From contig JBBSUT010000001.1 in assembly GCA_038234155.1 (NCBI GenBank), positions 1 to 64,000 on the forward strand: a stretch of 64,000 nt of DNA. The letters run 5' to 3'. The notes under the pieces were generated by a model. It had not been told where the DNA came from. It worked only from the letters and a program-made list of their open reading frames with translations, and ran no database searches. Each line of letters begins with the position of its first letter. Position 1 is the stretch's first letter. Source of the stretch: Novosphingopyxis sp038234155 (GTDB taxonomy: Bacteria > Pseudomonadota > Alphaproteobacteria > Sphingomonadales > Sphingomonadaceae). Both the position numbers and the translations under genes were made by a program. Shown piece by piece: positions 8,624-15,769 of the stretch.

Positions 8624-8640
8624 TATACTTTCAAAGTATA
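8624..8640. promoter_or_regulatory. 17-bp AT-rich perfect palindrome in the yebC upstream region
   Basis: TATACTTTCAAAGTATA is an 8-bp inverted repeat around one central base, with a further CAAAGTA copy at 8641-8647. It lies about 100 bp upstream of yebC in an unusually AT-rich stretch of 8620-8700. On the minus strand the TATACT could serve as a -10 box. It looks like an operator or promoter element; no regulator is assigned. Confidence 0.4.
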
Positions 8641-8739
8641 CAAAGTAGACACACAGAATGAATTCTTAGAACGCTATACCGCCGTGCCGCGCACGAAACA
8701 CAAAGGAGTGAGACATTTTATGTCGCACCGAATGGTCTC

Positions 8740-8775
8740 CTGTAGGCCAACGGCAATCTGCAGGCCAACGGAAAT
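8740..8775. repeat. 18-bp direct repeat, two copies
   Basis: Two adjacent 18-bp units containing AGGCCAACGG differ at two or three positions. They lie between yebC and the YbjQ-like gene. The spacer 8526-8796 otherwise shows only the palindrome at 8624 and a stretch after an AAAGGAG that could start a short plus-strand frame at 8722, which I do not call. Confidence 0.6.
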
Positions 8776-8796
8776 TGTCCGCGGCGCGCGTCTATG

Positions 8797-9114
8797 TCAG
8801 ATGCGGACTGCAGTGCCGGTGACGCTGACCATCATCATCGATCCGTTCTGGCCGAGCACCTCATAATCCAGATCGACACCGACCACCGCGTTTCCGCCGA
8901 GCTTGGCCGCCTTTTGCGCCAGTTCCTCGAGCGCTTCCTCCCGCGCGTCGCCGAGCGCGCGTTCATAGGAGCCCGAGCGTCCGCCGACGACATCGCGAAT
9001 ATTGGCGAACAGATCGCGGAAAATGTTCGCGCCAATGATCACCTCGCCGGTGACCACGCCGTAATATTCAACGATCGGCCTGCCTTCGATCGTCGGCGTG
9101 GTGGTGATGATCAT
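8797..9114 (-). CDS. YbjQ/UPF0145 family protein (heavy-metal-binding-domain fold)
   Basis: A 105-residue protein of the YbjQ (UPF0145) family. The sequence opens MIITTTPTIEGRPIVEYYGVV and contains GEVIIGANIFRDLFANIRD, then ALEELAQKAAKLGGNAVVGVD and a C-terminal strand typical of the family. These proteins form pentamers with a fold related to heavy-metal-binding domains; their cellular role is not established. The start at 9112-9114 has AAGGAA upstream and matches the family N-terminus; the frame extends to 9183 through the tandem repeat there, which is unlikely to be coding. Confidence 0.88.
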   Translation of the reverse strand: MIITTTPTIEGRPIVEYYGVVTGEVIIGANIFRDLFANIRDVVGGRSGSYERALGDAREEALEELAQKAAKLGGNAVVGVDLDYEVLGQNGSMMMVSVTGTAVRI

Positions 9115-9165
9115 GGGATGTTCCTTGCTTTGGATATGCCGGCCCGTCGCGGCACGTCCGTACTT

Positions 9166-9237
9166 GGTAGCAAGGCCGCCCATGGTGGCAAGACCATCGA
9201 TGGTAGCACGGCCTTCGACGGTAGCACGGCCTTGCCA
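9166..9237. repeat. Imperfect 18-bp tandem repeat, four copies
   Basis: Four 18-bp units starting GGTAGCA/GGTGGCA run head to tail just upstream of the YbjQ-like gene. They differ at several positions each. No spacers are present, so this is a minisatellite rather than a CRISPR. It fills most of the gap between YbjQ and gapR. Confidence 0.8.
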
Positions 9238-9263
9238 TCGTCGTCATTGGCCGGGAGCGGCTA

Positions 9264-9512
9264 TCAGCCGATCCCGAGCGCGGCCTTATAGGTTTCGATC
9301 AGCATTTCCATTTCCTTGCGCTCGTCTGGCTTCAGTTTCCGGAGCCGCACGATCTGGCGCATAATCTTGATGTCATAACCCTGGCTTTTGGCCTCAGAAT
9401 AGACGTCGCGGATATCGTCGCTGATACCCTTTTTTTCTTCTTCCAGCCGCTCTACGCGCTCGATGAACAGGCGCAATTGCTGGTCGGTGGTGGTGGCTTC
9501 TTCGTCTGCCAT
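9264..9512 (-). CDS. gapR: GapR-like DNA-binding protein (DUF2312)
   Basis: An 82-residue DUF2312 protein. The family signature is clear: LRLFIERVERLEEEKKGI, DDIRDVYSEAKSQGYD and IVRLRKLKPDER. In Caulobacter the homologue GapR is a nucleoid-associated protein that clamps overtwisted DNA ahead of forks and transcription and supports topoisomerase activity. The protein is almost entirely helical and dimerises through a coiled coil. The start at 9510-9512 has AGGAGA 6-8 nt upstream; the longer frame to 9539 is rejected for that reason. Confidence 0.93.
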   Translation of the reverse strand: MADEEATTTDQQLRLFIERVERLEEEKKGISDDIRDVYSEAKSQGYDIKIMRQIVRLRKLKPDERKEMEMLIETYKAALGIG

Positions 9513-9544
9513 GATAGATTCTCCTGATCGAAAAAACACCGTGA

Positions 9545-9608
9545 GCGCTGAGCCCGTCGAAGGGCGTCAATCGTCACGAACAAACGGGCTTCGACAAGCG
9601 CAGCCCTG
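9545..9608. repeat. Dispersed palindromic repeat, paired arms (GAGCCCGTCGAAG type)
   Basis: CTGAGCCCGTCGAAGGGC and GGGCTTCGACAAGCGCAG form an imperfect inverted repeat. The core matches copies at 11603, 38936-39015 and 53981. Such palindromes are familiar from sphingomonad intergenic regions and may act as transcript-end hairpins. Confidence 0.7.
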
Positions 9609-9664
9609 ACGGATATTGAAATGGACCGGACGCGGATTGCGCGCCGAATCGCGGAGCGCCGTGC

Positions 9665-9970
9665 CTAGCCAGCGTCGGCGTTTTTCGCCACGCTTTCCTT
9701 CATCGCGCGCAGCTGCTGGTCGCTGGCCGGGGTCTGGTGCCGCGCCTTGTACGCGTCATAGGGCATGCCGTAGATATAGGCGCGGGCCTGCTCCTTGCTC
9801 AGCGATCCGTCCGCCTCCATCAGCCAGTCGGCCAGGCAGTTGCGGCAAAAACCGGCGGTGCCCATGATGTCGACATTCTGCACGTCGGTGCGGCCGCGCA
9901 GATGGATCAGCAGCCGCTGGAACGTGGCTGCGATGGCGGCGTCGCCGGGCGTAATATCGGTTTCGGTCAT
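9665..9970 (-). CDS. DUF1244 domain protein
   Basis: A 101-residue member of DUF1244, a small helical family found widely in proteobacteria. The sequence shows the conserved segment GFCRNCLADWL with two cysteines (about 42-45), and EQARAYIYGMPYDAYKARHQ. The function is unknown; the CxxC pair might bind metal, though that is inference. It stands alone on the minus strand between the repeat at 9545 and pyk, and its start has only a weak ribosome binding site. Confidence 0.87.
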   Translation of the reverse strand: MTETDITPGDAAIAATFQRLLIHLRGRTDVQNVDIMGTAGFCRNCLADWLMEADGSLSKEQARAYIYGMPYDAYKARHQTPASDQQLRAMKESVAKNADAG

Positions 9971-10078
9971 GGGCAGGCATACCTGTTCAAGGGAGGATCA
10001 TCCCTGGAGGATGGTCGGAATTTCTTGGGTCCGTCATGCTAAGCCGCTAAGCGGGCCGCCGCAAGCCGAGGAGCCTCC

Positions 10079-11530
10079 ATGACCGATTTCACCAAACCGC
10101 GCACGCGCAAGATCCGCATCCTTGTCACCCTCGGCCCTGCCAGCGAGAGCGCGGAAGCGATCGAGAAGCTGCACCGTGCGGGCGCGGACGCGTTCCGGAT
10201 CAATATGAGCCACGGCGCGCAGGAAGATAAGAAGAAGCTGTTCGAATATATCCGAGCGCTGGAGGAAAAGACCGGGCGGCCGACCACAATCCTGGCCGAT
10301 CTCCAGGGCCCCAAGTTGCGTGTCGGGACGTTTGCGGACGGCAAGATCGAGCTCAAAGAGGGCGATGTGTTCACGCTTGACCGGCTGGACGAGCCCGGCA
10401 ACTCTACCCGCGTGATGCTCCCACATAAGGAAATCTTCGACGCGCTGGCGGTGGGCGACCGGCTGCTGCTCGATGACGGCAAAATCGCGCTGAGGATCAC
10501 CCAGGCCATGCCGGACCGGATCGAGACGCGCGTCGAGGTCGGCGGGCCGCTCAGCAACCGCAAGGGCGTGAACGTGCCCGACGTTGCCATCCCGATGAGC
10601 GCGCTGACCGACAAGGACCGCTCCGATCTCGCCTTTGCGCTCGAGCAGGGGGCTGACTGGATCGCACTGAGCTTCGTGCAGCGGCCCGAGGATGTAGCCG
10701 AGGCGCGCCGGCTGATCGGCAAGCGCGCCGCGCTGCTGGCCAAGATCGAGAAGCCCTCGGCCTGTACGCGGCTGGAGGAAATCCTGGAACTGTCCGACGG
10801 TGTGATGGTGGCGCGCGGCGACCTGGGGGTCGAATTGCCGCCCGAGGCCGTCCCGATGCTGCAGAAGCGCATCGTGGCCACCGCGCGCGCGATGGGCAAG
10901 CCGGTGGTGGTCGCCACGCAGATGCTCGAATCGATGATTACCGCGCCCACGCCCACGCGCGCCGAGGTGTCGGATGTCGCCACCGCAGTCTATGACGGCG
11001 CCGATGCGATCATGCTCTCGGCTGAAACCGCGGTGGGCGATTATGCCGTGGAGGCGGTGGCGATCATGAACCGTATCGCCACCAGCGTGGAGAGCGATCC
11101 GGGCTATGCCAAACGGCTGCACTTCACCGAAACTCGGCCCGATTCGACCACGTCCGACGCCATCGCCGCGTCGTCGAGCAGCATCGCCGATACCATCGCT
11201 GTCTCGGCCATCGCCTGCTTCACGTTCTCCGGCTCGACCGCGCGCCGCATCGCGCGCGAACGTCCCTCGGCGCCGATCATGGTGCTCACCCCGCAGCGCG
11301 AGACCGCGCGCCGCGTCGGCCTGCTCTGGGGCGCCTATGCCATTGTCACCCGCGATGTCGGCGGGTTCGAGGAGATGATCGCCAAATCCAAGCGCATGGC
11401 GCTGCGCCACGGCTTCGGCGGCGCGGGCGAGCGGCTGATCGTGATCGCGGGCGTTCCCTTCGGCACCCCTGGCAGCACCAATTTGCTGCATGTGGTCACG
11501 CTGAGCGGGGATGAGCTGAAGGGACGCTGA
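10079..11530 (+). CDS. pyk: Pyruvate kinase
   Basis: Pyruvate kinase (483 aa) transfers phosphate from phosphoenolpyruvate to ADP in the last step of glycolysis. The N-terminal barrel begins with RKIRILVTLGPAS and contains FRINMSHG, the signature AKIEKPSA with the catalytic lysine, DGVMVARGDLGVELP and MLESMI. A C-terminal allosteric-type domain follows (about 355-480). The ATG has GAGGAG 6 nt upstream. Length is standard. The gene ends 173 bp before the convergent HAD gene. Confidence 0.96.
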   Translation: MTDFTKPRTRKIRILVTLGPASESAEAIEKLHRAGADAFRINMSHGAQEDKKKLFEYIRALEEKTGRPTTILADLQGPKLRVGTFADGKIELKEGDVFTLDRLDEPGNSTRVMLPHKEIFDALAVGDRLLLDDGKIALRITQAMPDRIETRVEVGGPLSNRKGVNVPDVAIPMSALTDKDRSDLAFALEQGADWIALSFVQRPEDVAEARRLIGKRAALLAKIEKPSACTRLEEILELSDGVMVARGDLGVELPPEAVPMLQKRIVATARAMGKPVVVATQMLESMITAPTPTRAEVSDVATAVYDGADAIMLSAETAVGDYAVEAVAIMNRIATSVESDPGYAKRLHFTETRPDSTTSDAIAASSSSIADTIAVSAIACFTFSGSTARRIARERPSAPIMVLTPQRETARRVGLLWGAYAIVTRDVGGFEEMIAKSKRMALRHGFGGAGERLIVIAGVPFGTPGSTNLLHVVTLSGDELKGR

Positions 11531-11602
11531 CGCTTTGCGCCATAGAGGCGCTTCGGCGGCGCCGGGTTTAAAGACCGTGCCTTACATAAAGCCGCAAGCT
11601 CC

Positions 11603-11615
11603 GAGCCTGTCGAAG
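11603..11615. repeat. Single core of the dispersed palindromic repeat
   Basis: GAGCCTGTCGAAG is an exact copy of the common core of the repeat at 9545. It sits in the convergent spacer between pyk and the HAD gene, followed by TTTGTCGAAA. A small GGCGC hairpin at 11547-11563 may end pyk transcription. No gene is seen in 11531-11703. Confidence 0.6.
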
Positions 11616-11703
11616 CGTGTTTGTCGAAATAGCGGTTTGCCTGCTGGAAAAGGCGCCCTTGGACAGGCCAGGACCTCCGGGTTTCGGGGATATGCCCGGC
11701 GTT

Positions 11704-12315
11704 CTACAGCAGTCCGACCTGCGCAAGCTTGGCGCGCAATGTTTCCTCATCTTGAAACACATGGCCGTGCATGCCCGCCGCCTCGGCTGCGCGGACATTT
11801 TCTAGGCGGTCGTCGATGAACAGGCATTGCACCGGATCGACGCCAAATCGCGCGACTGCCAGCGCGTAGATCGCCGCGCCGGGCTTCATCAGCTTCTCGG
11901 TGCCGGACACCAGGATGTCCTCGAACAGGTTGAAGATCGGCTGCGCAGGGCGGAACATCGCCCAGAACTCATGCCCGAAATTGGTGATCGCGAACAAAGG
12001 CACGCCGCGCGCTGCGAGATCGCGGACGATCTCGTGGCTGCCGGGAACGGGGCCGGGCACCGTCTCGGTCCAGCGCGTCGCATAAGCGCGGATCAGTGCT
12101 TCGTGCTGCGGGAACAGCGCGATGCGTTCTTCGAGCATGGCGGCGAGCGAGCGGCCCGAATCGGCTTCGAAATGCCAATCCTTGGTAACGACATTATCGA
12201 GAAACCAGTCGAGTTCCTCTGGTTCGTCGATCAGCTTTTCGAACAGGTAGCGCGGGTCCCATTCGAACAGCACATGGCCGACGTCGAAGATGGCGATAGC
12301 CGGGTAGAAAGTCAT
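11704..12315 (-). CDS. HAD-superfamily hydrolase, YihX-like
   Basis: A 203-residue HAD hydrolase with motif I IFDVGHVLFEWD (nucleophile Asp11), a helical cap (about 20-90), motif II FAITNFGHEFW and motif IV CLFIDDRLENVRAA. Motif I has Gly where many phosphatases carry the second Asp (DxG rather than DxD), as in the YihX sugar-phosphatase group and haloacid dehalogenases. The substrate is therefore uncertain; a sugar phosphatase is the best guess. Its ribosome binding site lies within a hairpin (12317-12334), and it follows rpmJ after a large inverted repeat. Confidence 0.88.
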   Translation of the reverse strand: MTFYPAIAIFDVGHVLFEWDPRYLFEKLIDEPEELDWFLDNVVTKDWHFEADSGRSLAAMLEERIALFPQHEALIRAYATRWTETVPGPVPGSHEIVRDLAARGVPLFAITNFGHEFWAMFRPAQPIFNLFEDILVSGTEKLMKPGAAIYALAVARFGVDPVQCLFIDDRLENVRAAEAAGMHGHVFQDEETLRAKLAQVGLL

Positions 12316-12316
12316 T

Positions 12317-12334
12317 CTCTGCCTCCCGGCAGAG
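12317..12334 (-). promoter_or_regulatory. Hairpin enclosing the ribosome binding site of the HAD gene
   Basis: On the minus strand CTCTGCC-GGGA-GGCAGAG forms a 7-bp stem with a 4-nt loop that ends one base before the ATG. The only good Shine-Dalgarno, GGGAGG, is made of the loop plus the stem base. Folding would block ribosome access, so this could be a translational switch or simple RNA thermometer. The stem is perfect; function is inferred. Confidence 0.5.
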
Positions 12335-12342
12335 CCGCGCCA

Positions 12343-12407
12343 GCCCGCTCCCCCTCCCGGCCACCCATGGAATTATCCTGAACGGGTGGCCGGGAGGGGG
12401 AGCGGGC
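12343..12407. repeat. Perfect 24-bp inverted repeat with 17-bp loop
   Basis: The arms 12343-12366 and 12384-12407 are exact reverse complements (GCCCGCTCCCCC... against ...GGGGGAGCGGGC) around a 17-bp loop. It lies between rpmJ and the HAD gene. No T-run follows on either strand, so it is not a canonical terminator; it could be an RNA-processing or rho-blocking hairpin, or a dispersed repeat. Confidence 0.85.
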
Positions 12408-12436
12408 CGGTGCCGCGCTTCGACTGAATAAGCGTA

Positions 12437-12562
12437 TCAGCCCTGGCGGGCCTTGAAGCGGCGGTTGGTCTTGTTGATGACGTAGACGCGCCCACGGCGA
12501 CGGATCACGCGATTGTCGCGATGACGGCCCTTGAGCGACTTCAGCGAGTTGCGGATCTTCAT
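12437..12562 (-). CDS. rpmJ: 50S ribosomal protein L36 (zinc-free type)
   Basis: A 41-residue L36 with the typical sequence MKIRNSLKSLKGRHRDN followed by a basic stretch and TNRRFKARQG. It lacks the CxxC...C/H zinc ligands of the short form, so it is the C-minus/type-B paralogue common in alphaproteobacteria. L36 binds 23S rRNA in the large subunit. The gene is monocistronic in appearance, with a strong hairpin 30 bp after its stop codon. Confidence 0.96.
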   Translation of the reverse strand: MKIRNSLKSLKGRHRDNRVIRRRGRVYVINKTNRRFKARQG

Positions 12563-12715
12563 GGCTGGGTGCTTCTTCGTTGGTTGGAAAAGTATGAAAT
12601 CGAAGGCGCGCAACTAAGGAGCGCTTGTCTCAAAGTCAAGCGCGGCAACCAAGGAATGCACCCGCGCGTTCCTGTATCACAGCGTTCCCGCAAAAGCCTT
12701 TTCGAGGAGTAATTC

Positions 12716-13333
12716 ATGCCGCGTATTCTGGCCCCCGTCCTGCTCGCAGCCGCCGCCGCGGCCGCCCTGTCCGGCTGCATGACTCCCGCCGGCCCGGTCG
12801 AGGTGACCCGCTTCCACCGCGCCGAGGCGGTGCCAAGCCCGCGCGGCACGATTTCGCTGGCCCCTCTGCCCCGCGGCGCGATCGACCCGGCCAGCATCGA
12901 GGCACGCACTTATTATGACGCGGTGGCGGCGCAGCTGTCCAGGCTGGGCTATACCGTGGTCGCTTCGGGCGGCGACTACCGCGCCGAAGTCGACGCGCAA
13001 CGCGGCACCGCGGCGCAGCTCGCACAGCGGGGATCGGGCGTCTCGGTTGGCGCGGGCGGTTCGACCGGCCGCTACGGCGGCGGCTTTGGCCTGGGCGTGG
13101 GGCTTGATCTCACGCGCCTGCTCGGCAGCGACGGTGGCCCGCGCGTGGTGACCGAACTCGATGCCCGCATCCTGCGCGCGTCGGACGATCTCATCATCTG
13201 GGAAGGCCGCGCGCAGCAGGAGGTTGGATCGCGTACCAAGGCCGCGCAGTTGAACGTCATCTCGCGCAAATTGGCCGAAGCGCTGTTCCAGGGGTTTCCC
13301 GGCAACAGCGGGGAGACTATCAGGGTCAAATGA
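12716..13333 (+). CDS. DUF4136 lipoprotein
   Basis: A 205-residue predicted lipoprotein. The signal peptide ends in LSGC with the modified Cys at residue 21. The body matches DUF4136 in layout: a TISLAPLPR-type strand, YYDAVAAQLSRLGYTVV, a Gly-rich segment (about 110-135) and a C-terminal EGRAQQEVGSRTK stretch. The function of the family is unknown; it is probably anchored in the outer membrane facing the periplasm. The stop overlaps the start of the M14 carboxypeptidase gene as ATGA, which suggests coupling although one product is exported and the other is not. Confidence 0.84.
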   Translation: MPRILAPVLLAAAAAAALSGCMTPAGPVEVTRFHRAEAVPSPRGTISLAPLPRGAIDPASIEARTYYDAVAAQLSRLGYTVVASGGDYRAEVDAQRGTAAQLAQRGSGVSVGAGGSTGRYGGGFGLGVGLDLTRLLGSDGGPRVVTELDARILRASDDLIIWEGRAQQEVGSRTKAAQLNVISRKLAEALFQGFPGNSGETIRVK

Positions 13334-14460
13334 CCTTACAAATTTCGTCCGCGTTCGACAGCGGCAACATCATCGTCGAATCGATCGATGGCGACAGCGC
13401 CAGACTGCGCATCGCCAAGGACCACAGTTCCGATTTCTACCAGTGGTTCCATTTCCGGGTGACCTGCAAGCCGGGCACGCGGCTGGAATTGGCGATCACC
13501 GATCTGGCGGGCAGCGCCTACCCGGGCGGCTGGGAAAGCTACAACGCCGCTGTAAGCGAGGACCGCGTCGACTGGCTGCGCGCGCCTGCCCGCTGGGACA
13601 AGGATGCCGACAAGGGCTCGCTCATCATCGACTGGACGTGCGAGAGCGGCACCGCCTGGTTCGCCTATTTCGCGCCCTATAGCTATGAACGGCACCAGAA
13701 TCTGGTGGCCGAAGCCGCCGCTTATGAGGATGTCGATTATCGCCAGCTGGGCACCACCGCTCAGGGCCGGCCGATCGATTGCCTTGAGATGGGGACGGGC
13801 GACAAACAGATATGGCTTTATGCACGCCAACATCCCGGCGAATCGATGGCCGAATGGTGGATGGAAGGCGCGATTGCCAAGCTGACCGATCCGTCCGATC
13901 CGCATGCCCGGCTGCTGCGCCAGAAGTGCCGCATCCATATCGTTCCGAACATGAACCCGGACGGCAGCGTGCTGGGCCACCTGCGCACCAACTCCAAGGG
14001 CGTCAATCTCAACCGCGAATGGCATGAACCGAGCGCGGACAAGAGCCCAGAAGTGCTGTGCGTGAAGAACGCGATGGATGAAAGCGGCGTGGATTTCGCG
14101 ATGGACGTGCACGGGGACGAGGCGATCGCCGCGGTGTTCCTGGCGGGGTTCGATGGCATCGAAAGCTGGACCGAGGCGCTTGGCGGCAAGTTCACCCGCT
14201 ATCAGCAGCTGCTCAGCCAGCGCACGCCCGATTTCCAGCATGAGCTGGGCTATCCCAAGGCGCGCCCCGGCACCGCCAACCTGTCGATGAGCACCAACCA
14301 GCTCGCGCAGCGATTTGGCGCGGTATCGATGACGCTGGAGATGCCGTTCAAGGACAACCAGTTCCTGCCCGATGCAGCGCACGGCTGGAGCCCCGAACGC
14401 TGCGTGCACCTGGCCGACGATTGCCTCGCCGTGCTGGCGCAGATGGTGGACGACATTTAA
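13330..14460 (+). CDS. M14-type cytosolic carboxypeptidase
   Basis: A 376-residue zinc carboxypeptidase of the cytosolic (CCP/Nna1-like) M14 group. An N-terminal beta-sandwich domain (1-125, with FYQWFHFRV and APYSYERHQNL) precedes the catalytic domain. Zinc ligands are His168 and Glu171 in QHPGES and His261 in MDVHGDE; the general base is probably Glu337 in MTLEMPFKD. No signal peptide is seen. Eukaryotic CCPs trim glutamates from tubulin; bacterial substrates are not established. The ATG overlaps the lipoprotein stop. Confidence 0.92.
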   Translation: MTLQISSAFDSGNIIVESIDGDSARLRIAKDHSSDFYQWFHFRVTCKPGTRLELAITDLAGSAYPGGWESYNAAVSEDRVDWLRAPARWDKDADKGSLIIDWTCESGTAWFAYFAPYSYERHQNLVAEAAAYEDVDYRQLGTTAQGRPIDCLEMGTGDKQIWLYARQHPGESMAEWWMEGAIAKLTDPSDPHARLLRQKCRIHIVPNMNPDGSVLGHLRTNSKGVNLNREWHEPSADKSPEVLCVKNAMDESGVDFAMDVHGDEAIAAVFLAGFDGIESWTEALGGKFTRYQQLLSQRTPDFQHELGYPKARPGTANLSMSTNQLAQRFGAVSMTLEMPFKDNQFLPDAAHGWSPERCVHLADDCLAVLAQMVDDI

Positions 14461-14475
14461 CGCACGGAGCCAATC

Positions 14476-15162
14476 ATGCCCAAACTCATCCTGCTGCGCC
14501 ACGGCCAGTCCGAATGGAATCTGCAGAACCGTTTCACCGGCTGGTGGGACGTGGACGTGACCGAAAAAGGCGTGGAGGAAGCGCGCGCGGCAGGGCGGTT
14601 GATGCGCGAAAAGGGCGTCGATCCGGATATCTGTTTCACCTCGCTCCAGTCGCGCGCGATCAAGACGCTGCATCTGGCGCTGGAGGAGATGGACCGGTTG
14701 TGGCTGCCCGAATATAAGGATTATCGGCTGAACGAGCGGCATTATGGCGGTCTCACCGGGCTCGACAAGCAGGACACGCGGGATCGGCATGGCGACGATC
14801 AGGTGCAGGTCTGGCGCCGCAGCTTCGACGTGCCGCCGCCCGAGCTGGAGGCGGGCAGCGCATATGATCTGTCGTCCGATCCGCGCTATGCCGGGATTGA
14901 CGTGCCGCGCACCGAAAGCCTGAAGCTGACGATCGAGCGCGTGCTGCCCTATTGGACCGGGGTCATCGCGCCAGAGCTCAAGGCGGGCAAGACGGTGCTG
15001 ATCAGCGCGCATGGCAACAGTCTGCGCGCACTGGTAAAACATCTCTCCGCCATTCCGGACGACGCCATTACCGGGCTGGAAATTCCCACCGGGCAACCGA
15101 TGATCTATGAATTGGATGATGATCTGGCCGAGGTGGAGCGCTATTATCTGAAGGACCGCTGA
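14476..15162 (+). CDS. gpmA: 2,3-bisphosphoglycerate-dependent phosphoglycerate mutase
   Basis: GpmA (228 aa) interconverts 3- and 2-phosphoglycerate in glycolysis and gluconeogenesis. The phosphohistidine motif LLRHGQSEWN places His9 as nucleophile, followed by NRFTGWWDV. The second active-site His179 is in ISAHGNSLRALVKH, and LNERHYGGLTGLDK is the family's central signature. The N-terminus matches homologues exactly. It follows the carboxypeptidase gene by 15 bp and so may share its transcript. Confidence 0.96.
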   Translation: MPKLILLRHGQSEWNLQNRFTGWWDVDVTEKGVEEARAAGRLMREKGVDPDICFTSLQSRAIKTLHLALEEMDRLWLPEYKDYRLNERHYGGLTGLDKQDTRDRHGDDQVQVWRRSFDVPPPELEAGSAYDLSSDPRYAGIDVPRTESLKLTIERVLPYWTGVIAPELKAGKTVLISAHGNSLRALVKHLSAIPDDAITGLEIPTGQPMIYELDDDLAEVERYYLKDR

Positions 15163-15268
15163 TCGCGCGCGCCTTGCTGTGTCCTTCGGATGCGGTTTGC
15201 GCCATTGCCCTGACCGTCCCCCTTCGATAACGCCCATGGCTTCTGACGCAGCGTAATCGGGGCGGAAC

Positions 15269-15769
15269 ATGGGGGACATATCGGGAGGCGCCGGGCCAGT
15301 GATCGGCATCATCATGGGCAGCCAGTCCGACTGGCCGACCATGCAATGCGCCGCTGAAACGCTGGCCGGGCTCGATATCGCGCATGAGGTGCGCATTGTT
15401 TCCGCCCATCGCACGCCCGATCGCCTGTACGATTATGCGAACAGCGCCGAGACGCGCGGCCTGAAAGCGATCATTGCCGGGGCCGGCGGCGCGGCGCATC
15501 TGCCGGGGATGGCCGCGGCGATGACGCGGGTGCCCGTGCTCGGCGTGCCGGTGCAATCGCGCGCGCTGGACGGCCTGGATAGCCTGCTCTCGATCGTGCA
15601 GATGCCGGGCGGCGTGCCGGTGGCCACCTTTGCCATCGGCGCGGCGGGCGCGAAGAACGCCGCGCTGTTCGCCGCCGCCATGCTGGCCACCACGGACGCG
15701 GCGCTGGCCGCCAGGCTCAGCGCCTATCGCCGCGCGCAGACCGAAGCCGTGGCCGAGGTGCCGGAATGA
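15269..15769 (+). CDS. purE: 5-(carboxyamino)imidazole ribonucleotide mutase
   Basis: PurE (166 aa) converts N5-CAIR to CAIR in de novo purine synthesis. The family motifs GSQSDWPTM, SAHRTPDRL (His47) and AGAGGAAHLPGMAAAMT are present, and the core matches bacterial class I PurE. It begins with an ATG after GGGGCGGAAC. The stop overlaps the purK start as ATGA, consistent with sequential enzymes made in equal amounts. Confidence 0.96.
   Translation: MGDISGGAGPVIGIIMGSQSDWPTMQCAAETLAGLDIAHEVRIVSAHRTPDRLYDYANSAETRGLKAIIAGAGGAAHLPGMAAAMTRVPVLGVPVQSRALDGLDSLLSIVQMPGGVPVATFAIGAAGAKNAALFAAAMLATTDAALAARLSAYRRAQTEAVAEVPE

Noticed and set aside
8722..8866. Plus-strand frame after AAAGGAG between yebC and the YbjQ-like gene
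   Set aside because: Much of it is antisense to the YbjQ 3' end and contains the 18-bp repeat; the peptide shows no family.
13336..15414. Long minus-strand frame across the M14 carboxypeptidase and gpmA genes
   Set aside because: Both plus-strand genes have full catalytic motifs; the antisense product has none.
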